A stretch of 64,000 bases of DNA. Origin: SHZL01 sp963815185 (lineage in GTDB: Bacteria; Pseudomonadota; Gammaproteobacteria; Xanthomonadales; SZUA-36). The translations under genes were made by a program, and so were the position numbers. The notes under the pieces are model-generated. The model saw only the letters and a list, made by a program, of their open reading frames with translations. It made no database searches and was not told the origin of the DNA. Each line of letters opens with the position of its first letter. Position 1 is the first letter of the stretch. This document shows positions 1 to 8,500 of the stretch, piece by piece. The DNA is taken from assembly GCA_963815185.1 (NCBI GenBank), contig CAWFGC010000009.1, positions 1 to 64,000 of the forward strand, in the 5' to 3' direction.

Positions 1-315
1 CGTATTCTTGGGTAACGTCGAAATTGCGGTAACAGCTTCGTAGAGAGCCCGGAAATCTAATACGCCACTTTCCCAGTGCGCAAAGAGCTCATGTTGCCAA
101 CGGTTCAGAAGCTTTTCATCGATAAAAAAATATAGACCGCAAAAGGGTACAAGAAGGAAAATGCCGGCAAGTGGTAACCAAGACCAAGCGATTCCCGCCC
201 ATAAAATTGAGCCCAGACCAACGAATGTAACAGCGACAATCAGATTACGAAAAAACTTAGCACGCCTGTCGATTTTTTGCACTGTGTGATCTATTGCAAA
301 CCTATATGAAGACAA
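1..315 (-). CDS. Small two-helix membrane protein, copy 1 (C-terminus beyond left edge)
   Basis: The reading frame is open from a TTG at 313-315 to the window edge (105 codons). An AAAGG stretch sits just upstream of the TTG. The product has two hydrophobic segments, roughly residues 22-45 and 48-62, separated by a short WSW turn, followed by a soluble tail. The same N-terminus (xSxYRxAIxxT, then DRRAK) recurs in two shortened copies downstream, which supports the aligned TTG/ATG start. Function unknown. It lies on the distal side of an Rhs toxin/immunity pair, where arrays of immunity-like genes are common, but nothing in the sequence proves an immunity role. Confidence 0.55.
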   Translation of the reverse strand, partial: MSSYRFAIDHTVQKIDRRAKFFRNLIVAVTFVGLGSILWAGIAWSWLPLAGIFLLVPFCGLYFFIDEKLLNRWQHELFAHWESGVLDFRALYEAVTAISTLPKNT

Positions 316-383
316 GGTTTACCTTTTATGAAAATAAATCACTGAAGGTTATGGTAAAAAGTGTCATCAAAATAATAATAGAA

Positions 384-445
384 GTCGTTTATAATATGCT
401 AAGTTGCTGTCAATCAATATATCAATACCCGTCCCCTACTTCCCA
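384..445. repeat. 62-bp direct repeat, unit A
   Basis: About 62 bases beginning GTCGTTTATAATAT and ending ATACCCGTCCC-(C/T)-TAC recur almost unchanged 510 bp further right (894-955). This copy lies exactly at the 3' end of truncated membrane-gene copy 2 and supplies its stop codon. Confidence 0.75.
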
Positions 446-663
446 CAACGGTTCAGAAGCTTTCCATCGATAAAAAAATGCAGACCGCAAAAGGGTACAA
501 GAAGGAAAATGCCGGCAAGTGGTAACCAAGACCAAGCGATTCCCGCCCATAAAATTGAGCCCAAAATCACGAATGTAACGGCAACAATCAGAATACGATA
601 ATGCTTTGCCCGCCTGTCGATCGTTTGCATAGTCTGATCGATCGCGATTCTATAAGAAGACAA
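436..663 (-). pseudogene. Truncated copy 2 of the two-helix membrane protein
   Basis: Reading from the TTG at 661-663 (preceded by AAAGGTGGATC), 75 residues closely match copy 1: AIDQT, DRRAK, then both hydrophobic segments and FFIDGKLLNR. Homology stops abruptly at about 447, where the 62-bp repeat begins and a TAG ends the frame. Copy 1 continues for at least 30 more residues, so this is a 3'-truncated duplicate. An alternative start at 789 would add residues with no counterpart in copy 1. Whether the stub is still translated cannot be told from sequence. Confidence 0.6.
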
Positions 664-1177
664 GATCCACCTTTCAAAAAAATGCAGCCAACGAACACGA
701 CCTAAACCAGATGAGCAAGTAAACGCCCTCGTTTTGTCTGCCCCGTATTTCAGTGGGGGAGTTCCGTGTCTATTATGACTTTTCGTCACATAACCTTATT
801 CAGTCCGTCTCCTATGTACAATCATAATTCAAAGTTGATTCCCCATATCCTTGAAAAATTAGTTGCTGTTGAGAACAAAACATCAAGATATAAATCGTTT
901 ATAATATAATGAGTTGCAGTCAATCAATATATCAATACCCGTCCCTTACATCCCATTGCCGTTAGGAGCAGCCCGTTTATCGAACGTATCAAACGCCATG
1001 GGAGTCATGGCAAAGGGCCGCTCTATTCAACCCAGCGAAGGGGCCTTTGAACTTCGGGAAGAACAATCGGCCTATAATGCGATTTTTGGCGCCGAAAATT
1101 ACAATATAGACCCGAAATATGCCCTCTTTTCAACCTTTTCTATTAAATTTCTGATAGTTGGCTTGGCTCGTCCCCAA
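664..1177. other. Gene-poor stretch with second 62-bp repeat
   Basis: AT-richer intergenic DNA between membrane-gene copies 2 and 3. It contains the second 62-bp repeat (894-955). I see no convincing gene: the frames here are short and show no family resemblance. Confidence 0.5.
894..955. repeat. 62-bp direct repeat, unit B
   Basis: Near-identical to 384-445 at a spacing of 510 bp. Both share TCGTTTATAATAT, GTCAATCAATATATC and AATACCCGTCCC. The repeat marks a segmental duplication in the region distal to the Rhs gene. Confidence 0.75.
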
Positions 1178-1360
1178 TCACCATTCAAGGGGGACGAAAA
1201 GAAATGTACCGGTGAGAGGCAGCCAGGACCAGGTCAGTCCTGCCCATAGAATTGAACATAGGCCCACGAACGTTACGGTGACAATCAGATTTCGCAAATG
1301 CTTGGCTCGCCGATCCAGGGCAGCTGTTGTCTGGTTGATCGCATTTCTGTAAAGGGACAT
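1178..1360 (-). pseudogene. Truncated copy 3 of the two-helix membrane protein
   Basis: Starts with ATG at the position aligned with the TTG starts of copies 1 and 2 (MSLYRNAINQT, LDRRAKHLRNL). It retains the first hydrophobic helix and the WSWLPL turn, then loses homology after FVP and stops. This is 60 residues, shorter than copy 2 and more diverged, so it is probably an older duplicate. Confidence 0.55.
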
Positions 1361-1493
1361 AGCAACCACAACTTGATTTACGCAGAATTATTCAGATTTT
1401 TACCTCCAAACTGAACTGTCAGGAGCTACTTGAGGGAATCTTTCAGGATGTTGTCTTGGTAAGAAACTCGATCTCGGTTAAAAGTTAAAAAGT

Positions 1494-1931
1494 TTAGGGC
1501 GTCCCGCTTCCCCCGCTACCCCCCCCAGCGGAGGATCCATAAGTTTTCCGACGAAGCATAAGTGCCTGGTGCTGGCGGCTTGACTCCTTAAGCTTGTAGT
1601 CCTTTATTATATTACCATCCTCATCCCATTCCTTTTCCCATAAGACAATTCCATATTCATATTCTCCGTCTTCAGCGATCTGGCCGTTTTTATGCCACTC
1701 CCGCGCGCGGCCATGCAAGGCTCCTCTGAAATAGTTAGAGTCAACCATGGGCAAACCGGGGCTATACCATTCCGTCGTGTGGCCCCAAAGCAAACCCTGC
1801 CGATATTCAATCTGAGATTTCTCCCAACCAGCTTTCGCAAGATTGAAAGCGATTCCCGTAAATGGTTCGCCGTCTAAGTAATAAAGACCATCGCCGGGGT
1901 ATTCAAGCTCGCTTGCCAAAACTCTTTTCAT
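1494..1931 (-). CDS. YwqK-family (MORN_2) antitoxin/immunity protein
   Basis: A 145-residue protein with repeated short YY-x-DG-x-x-x-x-G and W-x-x-G-Q-I-x-x-x-x-x-Y units of the MORN_2/YwqK type: YYLDGEPFTG, GLLWGHTTEWY and WHKNGQIAEDGEY. The start at 1931 has a strong AAGGAG six bases upstream and lies 10 bp after the Rhs stop, so the two genes are co-transcribed. YwqK-family proteins are the known partners of YwqJ-type deaminase toxins, and the Rhs gene ends in such a domain. It therefore probably neutralises that toxin in the cytoplasm. The C-terminus is Gly/Ser-rich. A longer start at 2057 would overlap the toxin and is unlikely. Confidence 0.82.
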   Translation of the reverse strand: MKRVLASELEYPGDGLYYLDGEPFTGIAFNLAKAGWEKSQIEYRQGLLWGHTTEWYSPGLPMVDSNYFRGALHGRAREWHKNGQIAEDGEYEYGIVLWEKEWDEDGNIIKDYKLKESSRQHQALMLRRKTYGSSAGGGSGGSGTP

Positions 1932-1941
1932 TCTTCTCCTT

Positions 1942-3915
1942 TCAGTCAGTAAGCGGGATGACTCCGTCTGTGATAGGTTTGCAGTTGTCACAGCGTGGCA
2001 TCGGCTCGCCGGCATTTCCATTTTTGTTGGTTTTCGTTCTTGTGTTGTGTAACGCAAAATCGCTGGGATTTGAATCAGGCCGCGCTTTCATTCCCTGATT
2101 GAGCGCTTGGACCTCGGAGTGAGATCCAGGGATACCCTTATCGCGGCTCCAGCCTGGCGGCATCCCTTCTGGAGTTGGCTGGTTGGCCGCCACAACTGCA
2201 TTTGTACGATCTTGTAAAGGCGGTGATAAATCAGCGGGTTCTTTGCCAGTATTCTGTCCATAAAATATTTCCCCAGTTTCAAGGTCCTTCACTATCGAGA
2301 GGCACGGACCCATGCCGCTGTCGCTTGTTTTCAGTACCGTCCCGTCGTCTAGGGTCACGGTGCGTTCGCCGGCCTCATTTGCCGCTTTCATCTTTTTCCA
2401 CGCAGAATCTGCAAGACCTTGCATCTCTGTCTTGAGCTCATCGAACTCTGCCTTAGTCATTCCTGGCGGGATTTCTTCATCTTGTCCAGTCCTTGATGGG
2501 CCGTCCTCCCCTTCGTCCTTTGGATCATGTAATCCGAAAATGTCAACCTGAGTCAACGGGGCTGGGGGATATGCGTAGAGGTTATAACCGCCTGCCACTC
2601 CAAGCGGATCCGATTGCAGGTATCGCCCAAGTTCGGGGCTGTAATAGCGAAATCGATTGTAAAAGAGCCCGATTTCCGGATCGTCCCAGTGTCCCGGGAA
2701 GCGGATGTCGAAATCGATGCGGCTTTGTGGATTGATATGGGCCTGACCATAAGGTTCTATGCTTGCCCGCCAGACAGCCTCCCCTTCATCGTTGTCAATG
2801 CGCTTTGGTATACCGATCTGGTTTACATGGATGAAGTAGCGTCGTCCTTCTGACTGAGACTGCTCCGCATTGTCGTACTCGACAAACATGAAAGGGACCA
2901 GCGATAACTTATCGGCATACACATATATTCTTACCCGACCGCTCGGTGTAATCTCGGCACAAACACGATTGTCGTCCCAATAATAGGTTGTCTTCGCCTC
3001 GTCGTCAAAGCCCTTTTCTATCCGCCTTCCAAAGGGATCATAGGATGCCGACCACACGCGGCCACCAACGACGACACCTGTGAGCCGATCGCATGAGTCG
3101 TAGTGATATGAAATAGCGCCATTGGGACCAACTCGCCGGCCGATGTGATCCCTGGAATCATATTCGAATGTTTGGCCGTTGGCCCCTGCCAGACGATTAC
3201 CTGCCTGAAGCATGACTCCCTCCAAACCAGGTTTGGCCAGGAGGTTTCCGGCGTTGTCATAATGATAAGATTCCCGATGTCGCTTAGGTGTGGCTACGGC
3301 CACCAAACGGTGACCAGGATCGTACTCGTAGGAATGTTCGCCCTCGAAGCTATCGAATTCCCGCAACAGCATACCTTCGGTGGAATACTCGTAGTTGCGC
3401 TCCCACTTTGAACCAACATTTCGTTTCCAGCTGGTCACTATGGAGAGGCAGCGCCCATTGCTATCGAACCGATTGAGGATCGAAGTGCCGTTGGAAAGCA
3501 TGGTCGCAACCAGGTTGCTATCATCAGCCCGGAACTCATGCTGCGCACCGGTCGGGTCTATGACTGTTAATTGATCAGTCTCTTCAGTGCGATAGAGAAT
3601 CCTATACTTCTCAAGTATCGTAGACTGGAGAATGTTCTCGCGCAACCGTTCGTGTCGGACCCCACGCCCGTCGCGCACATCCAGGGAACATCTGCCATGC
3701 TCATCGTAGCCGATATCCACCTTGTGCGTTTCGGTCGCAGCCCGAGTGATTCGCCCGCGATTATCATAATCGAAAGAGTGTGTCTCGCCTGACGCCAGGC
3801 GTCGCACACGCTTCAGATTTCCAGGCCCGATATCGAATGACAGCAGCATGTTTCCCTCGCTGTCACGTTTCTCGATCAGGTTGTCGGCCGGGTCGCGCAC
3901 ATAGCGCTCACGCAC
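1942..3915 (-). CDS. Rhs-family polymorphic toxin, 5'-truncated, with C-terminal YwqJ-like deaminase
   Basis: Contains many YD/RHS repeats (GYDEHGR, YEYDPGHRL, YHYDNAGN, FEYDSRDHIGRR). The hallmark Rhs core follows at about residues 390-460: RFRYYSPELGRYLQSDPLG, NLYAY and DIFGL. A variable tip follows, ending in a YwqJ-type deaminase with HSE at about 599-601 and CDNC at about 642-645, the expected zinc-binding His/Glu and CxxC. Such tips deaminate nucleotides or nucleic acids in rival cells after type VI or similar delivery. Homology continues upstream of the GTG at 3915 to about 4055, where an in-frame TAG (4066-4068) and transposase DNA begin. The large N-terminal part of a normal Rhs protein is missing, so this looks like an orphan Rhs tip rather than a complete effector. 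Confidence 0.85.
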   Translation of the reverse strand: MRERYVRDPADNLIEKRDSEGNMLLSFDIGPGNLKRVRRLASGETHSFDYDNRGRITRAATETHKVDIGYDEHGRCSLDVRDGRGVRHERLRENILQSTILEKYRILYRTEETDQLTVIDPTGAQHEFRADDSNLVATMLSNGTSILNRFDSNGRCLSIVTSWKRNVGSKWERNYEYSTEGMLLREFDSFEGEHSYEYDPGHRLVAVATPKRHRESYHYDNAGNLLAKPGLEGVMLQAGNRLAGANGQTFEYDSRDHIGRRVGPNGAISYHYDSCDRLTGVVVGGRVWSASYDPFGRRIEKGFDDEAKTTYYWDDNRVCAEITPSGRVRIYVYADKLSLVPFMFVEYDNAEQSQSEGRRYFIHVNQIGIPKRIDNDEGEAVWRASIEPYGQAHINPQSRIDFDIRFPGHWDDPEIGLFYNRFRYYSPELGRYLQSDPLGVAGGYNLYAYPPAPLTQVDIFGLHDPKDEGEDGPSRTGQDEEIPPGMTKAEFDELKTEMQGLADSAWKKMKAANEAGERTVTLDDGTVLKTSDSGMGPCLSIVKDLETGEIFYGQNTGKEPADLSPPLQDRTNAVVAANQPTPEGMPPGWSRDKGIPGSHSEVQALNQGMKARPDSNPSDFALHNTRTKTNKNGNAGEPMPRCDNCKPITDGVIPLTD

Positions 3916-4057
3916 CTTGCCATGTCGCTTGACCTCAACGAGCCGGTCTCGGAAATCGTAACCATACTCACTGGTCGTGCCGCCTCCGTCGACAACCTCG
4001 GTGATACGCTCACGCGCGTTGTGACGGAAGCTGAGGCTGCCTCCATGAGGTTCGATT

Positions 4058-4352
4058 GGCTTGCGCTACATCGAACTCAATCCCGTAAGGGCCGGCATGG
4101 TCAGAGACCCGGGTGACTATCGCTGGTCGAGTTTTCGCGCCCACGCGTTTGGAGTCAAGGCCAGCTTGTGGTCACCCCATAACCTCTACCTGAGATTGGC
4201 CAGTAACGAAAAACAACGTCAACAAGCCTGGCGGGAGCAGATCAGAGGCTCTGGACATTGAAGTCATGGCAACAGTCAGGCACTGCGCGAATACCGGGCT
4301 TGTATTAGGAACAGAAACATTCAGGGAACAGGTAAACCGGCTCAGAAGCTAA
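4058..4352 (+). pseudogene. REP-associated (IS200-like) transposase, C-terminal remnant
   Basis: The frame from 4061 reads RYIELNPVRAGMVRDP, GDYRWSSF and RAHAFG, the signature C-terminal region of REP-associated tyrosine transposases. After a stop at 4261 the family tail NTGLVLGTETFREQV reappears in another frame and ends at 4352, so the remnant is frameshifted. The catalytic N-terminal half (HUH motif) is absent. Its left end is fused directly to the truncated Rhs gene. Confidence 0.75.
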
Positions 4353-4371
4353 AACGCTATCTCCTGTTTAC

Positions 4372-4449
4372 TCTGTCCCTTCACTCTGACCCCATAACTT
4401 TTCAAGATTGGACACAGAAAACTGTATCCGGCTTCTTTAATCGGCCCCT
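4372..4449. repeat. REP-like fragments (CTCTGACCCCAT and GTATCCGGC boxes)
   Basis: Contains CACTCTGACCCCATAAC and, downstream, TGTATCCGGC followed by GGCCCCTTT. The same short boxes recur elsewhere in the window: the first at 56576-56656, the second at 15214, 17096, 17391 and 22226. They sit next to the transposase remnant, as expected for REP-type elements. Confidence 0.5.
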
Positions 4450-4544
4450 TTAATCACAGGCAGAACACAGGTAAACAAGCCGCGGTCATTAACTGGCTGG
4501 TCAGGGAGCGTTCGTCAGTCGCCGGCTCGCTAGCTGCCCTGCGG

Positions 4545-5294
4545 TTGCAGCACACGCGCTGGCACAGCCTGGTGAGAAACGTAACCGCCCAGATAAAAAC
4601 CATGCCGCTGTGGAAGCTGCAGGTCATGGGTGGCCGTCCCGAGGAATTCATTTACCATCAGGGCCATTTGGAAAACGACTGCATTGAGTTATTGCCTGGC
4701 GTGCAACAGAGTTTCCGCGCATTCCACGGGCTGATCACCAACCTCGTTCGGGGTGGCTGGCTGAGCCAGATCCGGCGCATCCGTGGAAACCAGCCCTTGA
4801 TCGGCGAACGTGGGGACATTGCGGAATTCCTGTTCGGCTCCGAGCGCCGGAGCTTGCAGGATTACCGCTCAATCCTGCGTGAGCACCAGGCGGCGCGCTG
4901 TTTCTACTGCAGCCGCGAGGTGAAGCATGGCGGCGATGCCGACCACTTCATCCCCTGGTCACGCTACCCGGTAGATCTCGGCCATAATTTCGTCTTCTCG
5001 CATTCCGCCTGCAACAACAGCAAGCGCGACTTTCTCGCCCATCCCGATTTCCTCGCGCATTGGCGGGAAAGCAACCTCGACCACGGGCAACGTCTTGGAG
5101 AAATGTTCGACGCAAAGGACCTGCTGCACGATGCAGAACGCTCACGCTACATAGCCTGGTGGGCCTATGAGCAGGGGCAGAAAAGTAACGCTCATGTCTG
5201 GGATGGGAAGCGCGGGTTTCTCAGCCTGGACAGTTCATGGCGGTCGGCCATGTTACCGCTCGGAAAGGTGGCGGAGGAGCCGGGGGTTTATTGA
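4545..5294 (+). CDS. HNH endonuclease, probably N-terminally truncated
   Basis: About 250 residues. The C-terminal half has an HNH nuclease layout: CFYC (about 118-121), DHFIPWSRYPVD, GHNFVFSHSACNNSKRDFL, then WAYEQG and W-x-x-S near the end. The frame stays open upstream with family-like sequence (NWLVRERS, LAALRLQHTRWH) to about 4450, where REP-like DNA begins. The native start therefore appears lost, and the TTG at 4545 is only nominal. Family members usually have roughly 80-100 more N-terminal residues. Proteins of this type are predicted DNases. The neighbouring helicase may be functionally linked, but no overlap or shared operon is visible. Confidence 0.72.
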   Translation: MQHTRWHSLVRNVTAQIKTMPLWKLQVMGGRPEEFIYHQGHLENDCIELLPGVQQSFRAFHGLITNLVRGGWLSQIRRIRGNQPLIGERGDIAEFLFGSERRSLQDYRSILREHQAARCFYCSREVKHGGDADHFIPWSRYPVDLGHNFVFSHSACNNSKRDFLAHPDFLAHWRESNLDHGQRLGEMFDAKDLLHDAERSRYIAWWAYEQGQKSNAHVWDGKRGFLSLDSSWRSAMLPLGKVAEEPGVY

Positions 5295-5582
5295 AAAAGT
5301 TGGATAGTCAGGTCCACCTTGACGATTCGTTCCGGGGTACGTCCAAAACTGACTTAGGCCAGGAAAGATCATCAGATCATCGAGCATACTGAGCAAGCAA
5401 AATCGATCTTGCCGGTGGTTGCCCGATGACTATCCTGGGGTTAGGGAAGAAGGTGTGACATACTTTTTTCTCGGGGCTCTTAAATCAGAGTTGGACGACA
5501 TCGAACGCATGGCGAAGAATTTTTATCGGTTCCGTGCCAAGTGGAATTCATTCAGAACCTGAGACTGCCTAACGAAAGCCCC
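5295..5582. other. Intergenic region between HNH gene and helicase
   Basis: No gene or RNA recognised. Frames here are short and unlike any family I know. It may carry the promoter of the long helicase gene. Confidence 0.4.
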
Positions 5583-8500
5583 ATGACCGAGATAGGAAAA
5601 ACAAGCTCAGCTTCTGAAAATTTCAAGCCACGCTGCCTATCCATCGACCTCGAAGTTGGGGTGCGTGATCGAGCGCATCCACAGTTTCGCAGCCGTGCGT
5701 GGCGACACGGGCACGCCCTATGTATTCAAAAAAGGTGCGTTGCAGGAAGCACTTGCCGAACTGGATGAGTTTGCAAAGGATGTAGCCTTTCTACTTGGTC
5801 ACAATCTCATCGCTTTCGATCTGCCACATCTGGCCGCGGTTCAGCCTCAACTCCAGCTCTTGAAGTTGCCAGCCGTGGATACCTTGCGCCTCAACCCGCT
5901 TGCATTTCCACGAAATCCCTATCACCACTTGGTAAAGCACTACCAGGACGGTCAGCTCAAGCGGGGGCGATTAAATGACCCGGAACTGGACGCCCGGCTG
6001 ACACTGGAAGTATTTCGAGATCAGCACCAGGCATTGCGCGATATGCAGGCAACCGAGCCGGATCTATTACTGGCTTGGCATTGGCTGACGACTCTGGATG
6101 ACAATTCAGGCGGGTTAAATGCCTTTTTCTCAACCGTGCGATCTTTGCCAAGGCCAAATCAAAAGGAGGCTCTGGCGGCAATAGAACGTCGTTTGGACGG
6201 GAACGCCTGCGTTTTTCAATATCGAGAGTTTGTAAAAGGCGTTAGCCAGAATAGTTGGGCGTTGGCATACGCCCTGGCATGGTTATCGGTCGCAGGTGGA
6301 AATTCGGTGATGCCACCCTGGGTGCGGCACCAGTTTCCAGAGGCTGGGGAACTGGTTAGAAAGTTACGAGATATCGCTTGTGATGATCAAGACTGTCGCT
6401 GGTGTCGCGAGCGGCATGATGCGCGAAAGGAGCTCGCGCGTTGGTTTGGCTTCACTGAATTCCGCCCGGAGCCACAGGACGCAGAAGGCCGATCCTTGCA
6501 ACAGGCAATTGTCGAGGCCGCCATGAAAGGCGAGCATGTCTTGGGAATATTGCCCACCGGCACCGGCAAATCTCTTTGTTACCAGATCCCCGCACTATCG
6601 CGTTTTGACAAGACGGGCGCTCTGACCATTGTGATTTCCCCGTTGGTGGCATTGATGGCTGACCAGGTCGCTGGTCTGGAGGCGCGCGGTATTACGTCAT
6701 GCGCAGCGATCAATGGATTGTTGTCCATGCCCGAACGGGCTGATGTGCTGGACCGGGTGCGGCTGGGTGATATCGGTATTCTTATTGTCTCGCCGGAGCA
6801 ATTGCGCAACCGTGCCCTTCGAAAGGTGTTGGCGCAGCGGGAAATTGGCGCCTGGGTGTTGGACGAGGCGCACTGCATTTCCAAATGGGGGCACGATTTC
6901 AGACCTGATTACCGCTATGTCGGCCGTTTTATCAAGGAAAAAGCCGGGGAAGGTCGTGGTGCCGCCTATCCTTTGCCTCACTGCCACGGCCAAGCCGGAT
7001 GTGGTGGCTGACGTCCTTGGCCATTTTCGGGATAAGGTCGGCGTGGAACTTAGATTATTTGATGGTGGCGCCAATCGTAGCAACCTGGATTTTGCCGTCG
7101 TCCCCACAACGATTCACGAGAAGTTCGATCTGATTTACCAACTCCTGATGGCGGATTTGCCACCGGAAGTGAACGGAGGCGCCATCGTTTATTGTGCTTC
7201 ACGCCGGCAAACAGAAGAAGTTGCGGAATATCTTCGAGACAAAGGGTTGACGGCAGCACATTTTCACGCCGGCTTGCCGCCAGACACAAAGAAATACGTC
7301 CAGCAGCAGTTCATTGGCGGAGAGCTGCGTGTGATTGTCGCCACCAATGCCTTCGGCATGGGTATCGACAAACCGGATGTAAGGCTGGTGGTCCACGCTG
7401 ATATTCCCGGCTCACTTGAAAACTATCTGCAAGAAGCAGGTCGCGCCGGTCGTGATCAGCAGTCCGCCAGGTGTGTGTTGCTCTATACACCAGAAGATGT
7501 CGAACGCCAGTTTGGCCTGTCGGCTCGTTCGCGATTAACGCAAAGGGAAATCCAGGCCATCCTGAAGTCTCTGCGCAAGTTGGACCGAAAGAAAAGACTG
7601 GACGGGGAGGTGATAGCAACCGCTGGAGAGATCCTTTCTAGAAGAGGATGATGGCAACTTTGTACGAGATTCAGCTACAGATGATTCGCGGGTACGCACG
7701 GCGATCTCCTGGCTGGAAGAGGCGACCTTACTTACCCGCGAAGAAAACAGGGTTCAGGTTTTTCCATCGTCCTTGCGCGTAGGATCAATGGACGCTGCTC
7801 GTGAAAAATTGGCCAAAGTCTCCATGGCTCCCGAGTATCGAAATCAGCTGTTGGCGATCATTCAAGCACTCATTTCGGCCGATGCGGATGAGGGCATATC
7901 TACAGATGAGCTGATGGCGGAGTCCGGATTAAGCCCTGATAAGGTTCGCGCAGCCCTCTATGACCTCGAAAGACTGGGGATTGCCAGTAACGACACTGTA
8001 TTAACCGCCTTTGTGCACAGCGCAGTTGAGCGGTCATCATTGAAACGCTTCGAATCAGCGGCGGCACTTGAGAGGAGCGTTAATCGATAAATTGCGCGAG
8101 GCCGCCCCCGATCTGAGCAAGGGCGATGCGACACTGCTGCACCTGCGTCATGCCGCGCATGATCTCAAGGAAGCCGGGCATTTGGATGTGCTTCCGGAAA
8201 AAATCGCTCGCATTGTTCGTAGTCTTTCAATTGATGGCCGTGATTCCGATAGCGGGATCGGCAGCGTGCGTTTGCGCCGCCTTGACCCTGAAACGCTGGA
8301 GGTGAAGCTGCAGCGCAACTGGGATGACCTGGCAAAAACAGCACAGAATCCGCCGGGAGGGAGCTGGTCGTCTTCTTGAGCATCTGCTGAACTGTCTTCC
8401 GCCGGGTGCGCGAGGCATGGATCTTTTGGCAGAAACCACATTGGGCAAATTGTTGGAAGCGCTTGAGCAAGACCTGATCCTGAAGAACGAGGTCAGCAAG

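Noticed and set aside
384..955. CRISPR array
   Set aside because: Only two repeat copies, 62 bp long with a 450-bp interval; no cas genes in the window.
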